NCBI RefSeq assembly: GCF_048771995.1
Contig: NC_133044.1
Coordinates: 1,136,001-1,200,000, forward strand
Source of the DNA: Taeniopygia guttata
Taxonomy: Eukaryota > Chordata > Aves > Passeriformes > Estrildidae
Direction: 5' to 3'
Length of the DNA: 64,000 nt
Below the pieces are notes generated by a model that was not told the DNA's origin, did no database searches, and was given only the letters and a program-made list of their open reading frames with translations. Positions within the stretch are counted from its first letter, which is position 1, and every line of letters begins with the position of its first letter. Shown piece by piece: positions 41,105 through 59,349 of this stretch. The position numbers and the translations under genes are program-made.

Positions 41105-41550
41105 AGGAAATGCCTGTTTCAGTGACCAAAGCTTCCACAGGGAGCACTGAGGTGTGTTCCCTTGCACAGGACATCCAGAGGAAAAGTTTCCTGCTGCTGA
41201 TATTAAGTATTTTGTTTCAGACTTTATTAATAATGCCTCTAGGACTTCTTTTTTTTTTATTACTATTTTTTATTGTTGTGTTTGGGGAGCTCTGCTGTTG
41301 CCCTCCCTGGTGCTGGTTTGTGCACTTTGCTGTCACAGCGTCGCCACTTGGAAAACAAACGCCTTTTCCTCCTCTGTGTGTTTTTTAAAGCTGCTTGTTC
41401 CTTCAGCTTATCTCAAAGCATTTTGTTCCTATTGCTGCAGGATCCAGAATCATGTTTGTAAAGCAGGGGGTTGGAAGAATTTTGTTTTTCAGAGCACTGC
41501 AAATGTTGTCACTCTTGTGTTCCTGCAATAAACCCAAATACGCCAATATT
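41105..41550 (+). other. HEATR6: HEATR6 3'UTR and poly(A) signal
   Basis: The last exon continues to an AATAAA at 41,527-41,532 (CCTGCAATAAACCC), the first good signal after the stop. A T-rich stretch lies at 41,240-41,280. Cleavage is expected near 41,545-41,560. Confidence 0.7.
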
Positions 41551-42835
41551 TGAAGAATAGCTTAGAGCAAACAGCCTTTGCCTTCAGCTGTCTGTGTTCC
41601 CAGTGCTGTACACCTGGCCTGAGCCTCCCTGCTGCCTCCACTCATCCTGTCTTCCAAAAAAATCAGAATTCCTTCTTTCCAGGTGGATGGTACTGTGCTG
41701 CCTAAGCCAGAAAATTCAAAGTGGGTTCTCCAGGGCTGGAATTTTGGCTCTCCGAGCACCTCTGTGGGAGGTGCAGTGGTGTTCTAACAGCACATGGATT
41801 CGTTTCTGGTTCTGGAGTTCTGTCCCCTTCCATTCCTTCCTGCTGCTGTTACTTACTCTGTGTTTGCTCTGTGCTGACTCTGCTGATAGCCAGGGCAGTG
41901 CTGAGCTCTCTGATGTTGCTGGGGACAAATCAGCACCTCCAGGAATGAGCAGGTTCTGGGGCTCTCAGAGTTAAGTGCCTGCTGTCCTAGCCCTGGGCTG
42001 GATGTTTGAACAGAGCTCAGGGCAAGCCCTGCCTGTCGTAAAACCTCTGGGGGATACAAAATCCATCGGCTTTGTTCTTCCACCCTCACCGCTGGTTTCG
42101 GCAGCCTCAAGTGCTGAGAGTATCCAAAACTTCCTGGAGCAATGGAGCCTTTTTCAGGGGATGGATGGAGGGATGAAGGGATGGATGGGGCCAGATCTTT
42201 GCCAGGGATGTCTCCTGCTGTACCAGCCCCGTGTGTGTGGTCAGGCTGGATGCCCTGGGATGGAGGCAGAGCTGAGCATCCCTGCTGGGCCTGTCCTGGC
42301 TTTGCTTCAAGTGCCACATTTGCACTTCAGCTTCACTTGCTCCCTTCCTCTGCCTGCTGCACTGTAGCTGATCCCATCTTTGAGCTCCCACACCTGAACC
42401 AAGCCTGTGTTTCTTCGCTGCCTTGGGGAGAAATCTGTCCCACAGCCACTGGAAACACAACCTTGCCTGGATTTCTTTCCCAAAGTTGCTGAATCTCTGG
42501 AGCTGCCTCCATCCTGTACCAGCTGGAATGCTGGTGCTGAGGCAGCTGTGGGACTCGGGAGCAGGGAGTACCTGAGCTGAGTGTGCTCCGGCAGCCCCAT
42601 CCAACGTGGGGCTGTTCTCTGAACGGAGAAACCTCTGGGTTTGTGCACCCCAGGAGCAGATGGGAGCTGCTGTTATTCCCAATAGGGCATCACCCTTTGC
42701 CAACCCTCTGGGGACAAAGGGCTGTGCCCTGCCTGTGCCCTGTGCCACCCCTCGGTGCCACTGAGAGCCACGGGGCTGCTGCAGCCTCCGGAGGAGCGCT
42801 CGGGGCCGGGGAAAGGCAGCACCTTCCCCACCCCG
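41551..42835. other. Intergenic between HEATR6 and HNF1B, left part
   Basis: Unique sequence with overlapping short frames only. A few GGATGGATG-type simple runs lie near 42,160. No gene is recognised. Confidence 0.5.
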
Positions 42836-42975
42836 GCCAAGGTTTTATTGTACTGCCTCTTTATTGTGGTGTTTACAAGCCAGGCCCTTTATAGGTTTTC
42901 CTATGAATAGTTCCAAGGAGAAGGTAATTACCTTATCACATGCAGGATGATTTATAGCCAAGGTGGCAAGGGACA
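42836..42975. promoter_or_regulatory. Candidate enhancer block with homeobox palindrome
   Basis: A short AT-rich block between GC-rich flanks, containing a forkhead-like TGTTTAC at about 42,871, a perfect 14-bp palindrome AAGGTAATTACCTT at 42,921-42,934 with a TAATTA homeodomain core, and an adjacent TTATCA GATA-type site. Assignment to HNF1B or HEATR6 is open. Enhancer function is inferred from motif density only. Confidence 0.35.
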
Positions 42976-44814
42976 TTCAGCTCCACATCGGCTCCGTTTG
43001 AAAGCCAATCCGCCCGTTCTCCCGCGGGGTCACTGGGTGGGGAAGACAAAAGGGCTTTAGTGCCCGGCCCCTGGCAGCCCGGGGTGTCTCCTGAGCCTTT
43101 CCCTGGGCTGGTCACCCACCTGCAGCCCCCGGTGCCCCTGGGGCCACCAGCGCTGGGGGCTCTGCCCTGGGCAGCGCAGCACAGCGAGTGCCCGGGGCGG
43201 TGAAACACCCCAGCGGCTTTGATTGGGAGTTTTAGTTTTTAATTACTTTCCCCCTTCCCGCCAGCAGCCGTCTCTATGGCCGGGGAGCAGGGGCCGTGAT
43301 TTACCGGCTGCTGCGCCCGGAGCATCCCCGGCAGCGGCCCCGGTCCCCGGGCCACGAGGTGGCACCAGGTCCCCGGGCACGGCCACAGCGGCGCTGCCCG
43401 TGTCCCCCGGCGGGTCCCTCGGGCTCCGGGGGGATACTCGGGCTCCGGGGGGATGCTCGGGCTCCGGGGGGATGCTCAAGCTCCGGGGGGATGCTCGGGC
43501 TCCGGGCGGTTCCCGGTGTGCCGGACCAAACATTTTCCCTCCCGGTGAGCTCTGGCCCCGGGGATGCGGGTGCAGCCTCCCGGGGCTGTGCCTGCGGTGT
43601 CAGTGGCACCGGCCCGTGAGCGATGGGGTGGCGGCGGCAGGGGTGACTTCCAGTGGCGGGGTCAAAGGGAAGAGGCTGATCTCGGTTCATGCCTGCTGTC
43701 TGTGCCATAAAAAATGGCCCCGCGCTATCTCGCCGGCCGTCCCTCCCTGGGACCCGCTAATTCGGTGATTTTTATCCTGTCTGTTTTCCTTCTCTCCCCT
43801 CTGCAGCCCCCGACTGATGGATGGAGCCGCGGCTCGGGGGAGGCGAGGGGATTTGGGCACAGCCCGAGCCTCGCTGGCCTGGCCCGGCTGGCACCGCGCT
43901 CTGCCCGGGGGCAAAGCCCGTGGCAGGAGGGATCCCAGCAAGGAAGGGTGTGGGCAGGGAGGGAAGCAGCGTGGAAGCAAACCGTGGGCACCCCGAGGCT
44001 TTGGGCACCGCAGTGCCAGGTGGGGATGGGGACAGAGATTCTGAGGGGCTGGCAGAGCCCCGGGCAGCAGGACTGTCCCTGGGGTCATGCCTTCCTGTGC
44101 CACCCCCGGGAAAAGGGAGCCCATGCTGCTCCGGGGGGGTGCTCTGGCTCCCCGGGGGCCCAGACTGGTATTTCAGTCCAGACGTGCTGGTATTTTTTCA
44201 GTCCAGCAGATTTCCTTGATGGCCCAGCAGCGGAGCAGGGGCACGCTCGGCACGCTGGCACGGCGGCAGCTGCAGGGTGGGGGTTCCCGTGGGGGCACAG
44301 GGGGCACAACCTGGGCAGGTGACGTCCCCAGTCCCCTCTCCTGGAGCAGCAGGAAAAACATTTGCACTGGAATGGGAGGGAAAACTATGTGGAGCTTGAA
44401 ATTTGCTCATAAAGCCGGGCTGGCCGGGTGGGAGGCTTGCCACATCTTGCTGGAGCGCTGGCCCACATGCAGAGGGCTGTGATGGGCGGGTGATCCAACA
44501 GCCACCCCCGTTCCCGTTCCTGCTGCGAGCCCCCGTGTGCCGCCACACCGCTGGGCTTGGGCCCGGTAAATATTCTGGGGGTGCCCAGCCCGGTGCTCGC
44601 TGTGCCTTGGGACAGTCCCCTCGGCCCTGCCACCACCGGGTACCAGCAGCCTGCCCAGGCAATGCCCCTCTGGTGCCACCCATCCATGGGGACCCATCCC
44701 AGGGACAAAGGCGGCTTTCAGGGCCCCTGGGAGATGTGTGAAATTCGGCTTTGGCCCAGCTCCTTCCTGGAGCGGAACTGTTCTCAGCGAAACCGTCCCC
44801 ACCGCCCGCCCTAA
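42976..44814. other. Gene-free GC-rich stretch with a 19-bp repeat
   Basis: Very GC-rich, with overlapping open frames on both strands that are compositional. It contains a five-copy 19-bp tandem repeat described separately. No exon or RNA gene is recognised. Confidence 0.5.
43421..43515. repeat. 19-bp tandem repeat, five copies
   Basis: GGGCTCCGGGGGGAT-type units recur at 43,421, 43,440, 43,459, 43,478 and 43,497, exactly 19 bp apart. Each unit carries a GGGGGG run, so the + strand has repeated G-tracts able to form G-quadruplexes. Confidence 0.92.
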
Positions 44815-44935
44815 TGGCTTTTCTCTGTGCGCCCGCATTAATGAACGCGAGGCCCAGCCTAATCGGGGGGAAGCCATGCAAGTAATTGCTTGAATTTTTA
44901 ATTCGGGGTTATGATAGGGGAATCAAAGTCACACG
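44815..44935. promoter_or_regulatory. Candidate conserved non-coding block
   Basis: A block with CATTAATGAACG, CAAGTAATTGCTTG, TTTTTAATTC and GGTTATGATAGGGG motifs inside GC-rich surroundings. The homeodomain-type cores and low CpG suggest a regulatory element, but nothing more can be shown without comparison. Confidence 0.3.
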
Positions 44936-46469
44936 GCAGCCGCTGAGGCCGCCCGCGGCTCCGCACCATTGACTCCCGCAATTTGCTTTTGATTTTTGCC
45001 CTCCCGGCTCCCCCCACGGCCCGGTGGGGACCCTGCTGGGGGCCGGGGCTGGACCCTCCCAGGGAGGGCAGCGGGTGCAGGGAAATGTGCTTGGAGAGGG
45101 GGTCCCAGCCGCCACAGGGGCTGGGGTGAGCTGGGCTGTGCCCACTGCGGGGCTCTTGCCACAGGTGGGAAGTTGTTGCCAGCCTCCAGCAGCATTTCCT
45201 TGTGCGGAGCTGGATTTTCCTTCTCTTGGGACCTTTTCAGTTTCTCTGGGTCCGTTGTGGCAGCTCTTGCCCTCAGCCTGGGGAGCCGCCAGTGGGGACG
45301 CCCTGCACAGAGCGTGTCTGGTGCCACCATTGTCACACCGAGGGGCCGGTGACACACGGCAGTGGCCACGGGGTGACACGCAGGGTGTGGGGCTGGCCAG
45401 GTTTGGGTTGGGCCTCCCTGTAGCGCAACTGGGACCTGCGCTGAAGCTGGCCCACGTTTGGGACTCCTGTCCTCAGAGAGCTGCTCCAGCCCTGAGCATC
45501 CCCTGGGCCTTGGCAGCGGCCGGGCTGCTTTTGTTTTCCCAGAAAACAACCCCACCTCCGCGCTGGTTCCAGCTCGCTTCCCTCCGCTTTGTCTTAAAAT
45601 TAATAAAGAGTCAGAGGACGCGCGGCAAAGCAGAATGGCATCTGTGCAATGCCTGTCCCTCTGGGGACACAGGGCCAGCAGGGCCACCCTGCCCGGCACC
45701 GGCTGCGAGGCGGGGGCCACTCGCGGGCCATGGGGCACAGCCGGGCGTGGGACGGTGCCCGCGGGCACGGGGCAGCCTGGCTCTGCTCGGGGACCCTCTG
45801 CCCGCCCGGCCCTGCCCCGTGAGCCCGTGGTTGGGCTTTGGGCCGCTGTTGTGGTGTTCCTGTGCCGCGATCCCACGGGCAGATAGCATTGTTTGCCCTG
45901 ACACGTAAGCCAGTGACAACCTCGAGAGCTCTGGCATGGATTCCGACCCTCTCCTGGCCTGCCCTGCTTCCAGCGCCTTTTTATAGCCCAGCAGAACTTG
46001 TTTTGCTGTGGCAGCGAAGCAGAACCTGAGCGGGAGCTGGAGCTGCAGGGGGATGTGAGTGTGGCTCACGGGGGGTGCTGGGTCACGTCCGCAGCCCGGC
46101 CGCCCCAGCAGCCCCGCAGCGGGTCCCTGCTGCCCACGCTGCCCAGCCCCAGCCCTCCCCTCCAGCTCGGGACCCGGCCAGGTTGGAAGAAGCCCCCAGG
46201 CTCCGAAAATGAGGGGTCTGGGGCTTTGGGAGAGCCCAGAGTGGGGCATAGTGCTGGGGAGGGGATGTGGTGGGAAGGCCACCAGTGCAGAAGGACACAT
46301 TGCCATGGCCACGGGCAGGGGACAAGCTGAGGCGGTCCTGACCCCCCTGCCTGTCCCCTGGCAGAGCAAAGACACCCAGCAGCCCCAGAGGGGTCCCACC
46401 TGCAGGTGAGGGGCCAGCAGGCCCCCTGTGCCCCCCAGAGCAGCAGAGCCTCGGCGCAGGACGGGAGGT
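44936..46469. other. Gene-free GC-rich stretch
   Basis: Overlapping open frames on both strands (for example around 44,929-45,908 and 45,611-46,534) are long only because the region is GC-rich and stop-poor. They show no domain, splice or start support. Confidence 0.5.
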
Positions 46470-46620
46470 GAAGACGGATTATGAAAGTGTTTCTTTGCTT
46501 TGCTTTTGAGAAAGGAGAACTTCAAAGGGGCCATTTATCACCAGACAAAGAGAGTCGCGAGTTATTTGCAAAGTGTAGGGGAGAAACATTAATTATCAGT
46601 GTGACAGACAAACGCTGCTG
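46470..46620. promoter_or_regulatory. Candidate enhancer block with HNF4-like site
   Basis: Contains GAACTTCAAAGGGGCCA, which resembles a DR1 nuclear-receptor site of HNF4/COUP type, plus CATTTATCACC, TTTGCAAAGTG and CATTAATTATCAG. HNF4 and HNF1 factors act in the same tissues, so an upstream HNF1B element is plausible but unproven. Confidence 0.3.
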
Positions 46621-49592
46621 CTGGGTGTCCTCCTGCCCACCCTGCGCCCTGTCCCAGCAGGTCCTGGTGGCTCCTGTCCCCCCACGGGCCAGTCCCAGCT
46701 CCTCTCTTGTCTCCTCCACCTGTGCCAGGTGAGGGCTGTGCGTGAGGGCACCGGGGTGATGGATGTCCCCAGGGGGATGCATGTCCCCAGCATGGCAGGA
46801 GGGGCAGCACGGGGGTTCCCCACTGTGCTGACACTGCTGCAGGCACAGCCCACCCAGTGCCAGCCCTGCCCGAGTGCTCCCGTGGGCTGAGACCAGACGT
46901 GGTGGACACCAGACTGGGGATAAATCCATCCCTTCAATCCATCCCGCCAATCCATCCCTTCAATCCATTCCTGAACCCCAGGGCATCTCTTCCTGGAGGA
47001 TGCCCAGGCTCGTGTTTGCTGTGCTTGGAGCAGGGGGCACACGGGGGGAAGAGGAGCTGTTCCCACACCACAGCATCCCTCTGTAGCTCGGTGACAGCTG
47101 GGACGGGTCCCTTCCTGAGGGATGGGTGGGTTGTGCAGCACAGCCCGTGCTGGGGCGTCCCCAGGGTGTCAGTGGGGTCCAGCAGAGATGAGGCACCCCA
47201 GGGCTGAGCCTCCCTCCCAGAAGCTCTGCAGAGGGAGAGCCGGGGCTGCGTCCATCATCTGGGAGGGAGAAGACAAGCAGAAAAGGTAATTTCCATTCTG
47301 AACAACCATGCCAACAGACCTGACTGCCCGGGAGGGTGGCAGTGGCACCTTGGGGTGTTGGGGCCGTGGGTTTCGGGGCGCTGGGCCCTGCTGAGCGAGC
47401 CCCACACGGGGCGGGCAGCTCTGCCTTTCATGTCTGACCCCTCCCGAAACCACAGCTTCCCTTCGCCCCGCGCGGGGATCAGCCGCGGGTCATATTTAAT
47501 AAAGGTGGGGACGGGAGGAGGCTCAAAACATTACATCACCTCGTGTGGGGGAGGCGCGGGCAGGCCGGGAATGCGAAAATCTCAGCGCAAGTGGGGGCAG
47601 AGGAGAAAAAAAATCTCCGCGAGGGGGTTTAATGGCCTGCCTTGGTGGGAACTCTCGCCCACTGCCCGCCAGGTCAGAGCGCTCGGGCGTTAAATGAAAC
47701 AAACTGCGAGGAAGAACGAGAGGCGGATAGAAATGTCCGTGGCAGAAATCCCCCGGCGCCGTGCCCGCCCCGGTGGCTCGCAGGAAAAGTCCCACTGGTG
47801 TCCCGTGGCTCTTGTGTCCCCACTCTGCGTGGTGCCAGGGCCACGAGGCCGGCCTGGCCAGCGCAGGGGTGCCCTGGCTCCTGTGCCAGGCAGAGCCAGG
47901 CCAAAATCCCCGTGCCACGAGCGGTGCCCGGCGCTGACCCACGGTGACGGCTGGCACCCACGGCAGGAGCTGCACCCACAGCAGGAGCTGCACCCACGGC
48001 CCAGGGAAGCCCTGCTGGCCCCTCTGAGCTGATGGAGGATGTGGCCGTGGGTGAGGGGTTGGCCGGAGCGGGCGGTTGCAGCGGGATGGTTTTTCCCTCC
48101 GTGTGGATGGTGTGAAGGGATGGGCTGCTGGTTTGGTGCCCGGAGCCTCTGAGATGATGGGAGAGGAAGGTGAGGCCGCTCCAGCCCCGGCCAATGTGGG
48201 CTGGCTGCGAAGCCAGGTGGCTTCAGAGGGTTGAGGGCACGCTCAGATGAAAAAACCCTCCCGGGGCAGCCGCCCTGCATTCCCAGCCGCGGTCACCTCC
48301 CGCTGAAGGCTCGGGCTGATGCTCCCGCCGGGCTGGGGCTGGGAAACTATGTGCTCCCAGCCCCCGGGGCACCCCCCGGCCCCCCGAGCCGTAATGACCG
48401 CGCTCTTCTGCTGAGAGGAGTTAATGAGCTGTGCCGGACAACGATGGGAAAGGGCCGCTCGCTCCGAGGCTCCGCCATCGCTCCCAGGAGCGGGGCGTGG
48501 AAGAAGGGGGAAGAGCAGTGGGGTGAGAGAGATGGACCAGAAAACGATCCCCACTTCATTAGCCAGGTGGTTCCAAACGTGTGGAAAGAGGACAAGGTCC
48601 AGGTCACCCACTGTGACAGAACACGATTATCATGCGATGCCATGCAGCCTGTGCAAAGACCAAGTCAAAGCTCAGCAGCCCACTTGAAAGGGCCAGGAGA
48701 CCTTCTGGGAACGGGAGCCAGGCTGTTCCCAGGCCGTGCCGGGGGGTCTGGGCGCTCAGCCCGGCTCCTGCTCCGCCCTGGCACCCGCAGAGCCTCCCCC
48801 AGACAAACCTGGGCAGGAGCACGAGGGGCAGCGCTGGGAGCACAGCCGGGGGCTGTGGGACACCTCTGGGGCACCGAGGGGCTGCCTGGGCTGGCACAGC
48901 CCCTCAGCCCCACGGCTGGGTGGTTTGGTGCCTCTTCCATCACCTGGCATCTGGGCAGTTTTGGGGTGATCAGGGACCTGCTGTGGCGGGAGGGACGAGC
49001 GCACCTGTGGGTGCAGGGAGCTGGTGGGGCAGGTGCCACTCACCCCCCTGAGGTGGGAGAGCCGGGCACAGGGGGAACACTCACAGTAACCTGCTCCCTA
49101 CAGACCTCAGGGCAGGGCACAGCAGAGCTGGGGAGCCCCTCACCCCCACACCGAGGCTTCACATGCTGCCAGACGGGCGTGAGGGAGCTGCTGTCCCTCC
49201 CTGTGCAGCCCCGGCACGTGGGACCAGAGCTGGGAATTCCTCAGCTGGGCTGAGGGCTCCAAGCTGGGAGCCAGGAAGGGCCTTTTTGGGATTTTTCAGT
49301 CCTCTCTTCTCTAGGTTGTGCTCAGGCTGCCGTGTGCCCACGACAAACCCTGTGTGGCCATCGTGTGCTCACCCACGCACAGAGAGGTTTTCTGCTCCCT
49401 GCGGGTGCCTGATCCCCAGCATCCCACTCTGCCTGTGGCTCTGCCCCATCCCCTAAAGGGCAGGGGGCTCTGAGGCTGCTGCGCTGCCACCCTGGCCCCA
49501 AGCTGCTCCTGTTCCATGGAGCAGGAATGGTTTTATGGACAGTTCAGCCTGTTCAGCTCTCAACACCTGCTGCTGCCTGAGGGCACAGGCTG
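46621..49592. other. Gene-free upstream region of HNF1B
   Basis: GC-rich with no supported coding region. Two stretches look regulatory rather than random: 47,440-47,740 (CATATTTAATAAAGG, AAAACATTACATCACC, GGTTTAATGG, GCGTTAAATG) and 48,520-48,690 (TTCATTAGCC, CCAGGTCACC, CGATTATCATGCG, CAAAGACCAAGTCAAAGC). A short ATCCATCCC-type direct repeat lies at 46,925-46,972. Confidence 0.4.
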
Positions 49593-49817
49593 TTCCCTTC
49601 CCTTCCCTTCCCTTCCCTTCCCTTCCCTTCCCTTCCCTTCCCTTCCCTTCCCTTCCCTTCCCTTCCCTTCCCTTCCCTTCCCTTCCCTTCCCTTCCCTTC
49701 CCTTCCCTTCCCTTCCCTTCCCTTCCCTTCCCTTCCCTTCCCTTCCCTTCCCTTCCCTTCCCTTCCCTTCCCTTCCCTTCCCTTCCCTTCCCTTCCCTTC
49801 CCTTCCCTTCCCTTCCC
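49593..49817. repeat. Perfect (TTCCC)45 pentanucleotide microsatellite
   Basis: 225 bases consisting of 45 uninterrupted TTCCC units. One strand is pure pyrimidine and the other pure purine (GGGAA), a classic mirror repeat able to form triplex H-DNA or G-rich structures. It lies 1.2 kb before the HNF1B start codon. Absence of any interruption suggests it is recent and length-variable. The array length may also be affected by assembly. Confidence 0.98.
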
Positions 49818-50879
49818 GCTCCCCAGGGTGTTTAACTGGGAGGGGATCCATGGCCAGCGGGGTCAGGGACCCCGAGCCCCAAGCTGCTGAGGGGCCCTGG
49901 GGCTGCATTTGGGGTGTGCCATGGGTGCTGGTGGCTGGCAGGATTTTCTGTGTGGTTTGAGATGGGCAGGTACCTCTGGGCGCCCTGGCCAAGTCTGATT
50001 GTGGGCTGGGAACACTGGGTTTGAAGCTGTTGGCCTTTGCTGGGGCGACCATCCAGGCGCCAGCCAAGAGCAGCAGGAACTGGAAGTGCTTTGGGCAGCT
50101 GGGCAGTCATGAGTGGCGATTTCAGAGCTGCCTTCCCCTGGAGGGTCCCGGGCTGTCCGTGCCCTGCTCTGGGTGTGGTGCTGCCGCTTGTCGTGTGCCT
50201 GCTTTGACTGAGGTGAATTTGTTGGGCTTTGGGCCTCGGTGCACCCGCAGCGATGGGAGAAGCGGGTTTTGTTCGGATCCCAGAGCACGGCTCGGATCTC
50301 TTCCTCTGCCCGGTCCCAAAGCTGTTCCTGCTCCCAGCCCTGACTGCTGCCAAGGGTCAATGGGGGCTCCGTGTCCCCTGTGTGCCCTGTCCCCACAGTG
50401 TCCTAACTGGGTGTCCTTCCACGCCCTGCACGGCACCGAGCCTGTCCCCAGAGCTGCCCACAGCGGGGGCACGACCCCCACTGGCACCCCCGTGCTGGGG
50501 ATGCTGCCCCGGCCCCTCACAGCCTGTTCCTGCTCCGAGCCGGGGCTGGGGCAGCAGGACCCACACCACGGAGGACACGGGGGGGAGAATCGTCCCCCGT
50601 GAGACGAGGAGAGGGTCTCACCTTGGCCCGCGTCCCGCGTGGGCGCAGCGCCCGCGGGAGCCGCACCCGCCGGGGTCTGGGCCGGGGGGCGCGGGGGGGG
50701 AAGGCGCTCCCTTCCCGGCAGCGGGACCCCCGACGGCAGCCGGGCCCGGGGCTCGGGGCTGCCCACCGCTGTCCCCGCCGCTGCCCCCGCCGCTCCCCGG
50801 GGCCTCCCGCCGGCCGCGAGGCAAAGTCCGCCCCGGCGGGCGCTAAGGGCCGGGCCGGGCCGTGCCGGGCCGGGGCGGG
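49818..50879. other. HNF1B upstream flank
   Basis: No gene is recognised. CpG density rises from about 50,560 onward as the HNF1B island begins. Open frames such as those at 50,021-50,846 are compositional. Confidence 0.5.
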
Positions 50880-51033
50880 GGCCGGAGGAGAGGCTTTGGC
50901 GCTGATTTGCATAAGGTATAATGCCTTATGGTGGCGGTCATGGCTTGTTAGAGCGCGGCCCGCGGCCCGCGGCAGCCGGGGCGGAGCGGGAGGAGGGCGG
51001 CAGCGGCGGGCGCGCCGCGGCCCCGGGAGGAGG
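50880..51033 (+). promoter_or_regulatory. HNF1B: HNF1B proximal promoter and 5'UTR
   Basis: An AT-containing core within a CpG island holds an octamer ATTTGCAT at 50,905-50,912. Overlapping it, a 21-bp imperfect dyad at 50,910-50,930 has arms CATAAGG and CCTTATG around TATAATG. Mammalian HNF1B (vHNF1) is known to have a promoter octamer next to a COUP-TF-type site; I see the octamer but no convincing DR1. A tiny upstream ORF (ATG at 50,940, stop after three codons) follows. The HNF1B ATG has A at -3 and G at +4. The transcription start is not resolvable. Confidence 0.7.
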
Positions 51034-58410
<7,377 letters not shown>

Positions 58411-59349
58411 GTGAGGCCTCGCCGGGGTGCTGGGGTGAGGCAGAGCCGGGGGATGCTGTGTGTGTGTGTGTGTGCAGGGAGAGGATGCTCAGCCGTGCAG
58501 GGGTGGTGATGGAGAGCAGCACCTGCTGTCACTGCAGTGCTGTGGCCTCACGGTGAGGGCTGGATTTCCACTGTGCTGAGGATAAATCAGGGTTTGCTTG
58601 GCTGGTTGAACCCACGGGAGTTCTGTGTGGGCTCGGCCGGGCAGGAGGAGCTGCCCCGTGCCTGCCGTGCTGTGCCAGTGCCCGTCCATGGGATGCAGCC
58701 CACCGGGGAGCCCCCCTGGCTCTGGGGGTGCACAGGCAATGCCCCAGGGAAGCTGTGGCAGCGGGTCCTGGCCCCGCTGCAGGGCTGGGGACACCCCGGG
58801 CTGGCTGCGTGACTCCGCAGCATCCCCGTGCCAGGGTGCAGGGAGGTGGGTGAAGAAAGCTGCGGGGCTGCAGGGTGACCCCAGCTCACCCTCCGACACC
58901 GCGGGCCGTGCCCAGGACTGGCAGAGCAGAGCAGAGGCGCCGAGAGCCCGCGGGGGATGGAAGTGGGAGATAACGGTGGGGAGGGGGCTGCACGCCGGGG
59001 GCTCAGGGGCGGGCAGGGGCCGGAGCCTTTGTTGGGAGAACAATCCCCGTTGTCCCTCACGGGGGGCTCGGAGGTGGGGGGCCAGCCCGGGGACCGTGTC
59101 CCCACTGCCCCACGTCCCCTCGGCCGGGGGGGCTGGAAGTGACCGTGCCCGGTGTGTGCAGCGCACACCGGGCTCCTGACAGAGGCAGACCCGGAGCCCG
59201 TGGGCCGGAGGGTCCCCCGGCAGGGGCAGGTCCGGGGGATGCTGCCCGCGGGCGGCCGGACCCCGGCGCTTGGCAGGCGGTGGCATCCCCCGAGCGGTAC
59301 CCGGGGATGTGCGGTGCCCCGGGAGGGACCGGCAGCATCCCGGGGACCC

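Noticed and set aside
43223-46534. Several 130-315-residue frames on both strands between HEATR6 and HNF1B
   Set aside because: They overlap each other antisense, lack domains or conserved motifs, and follow local GC content.
49453-50067. Lys-Gly-Arg-Glu and Pro-Phe-Pro-Ser-Leu repeat proteins on the two strands
   Set aside because: Direct read-out of the TTCCC pentanucleotide array.
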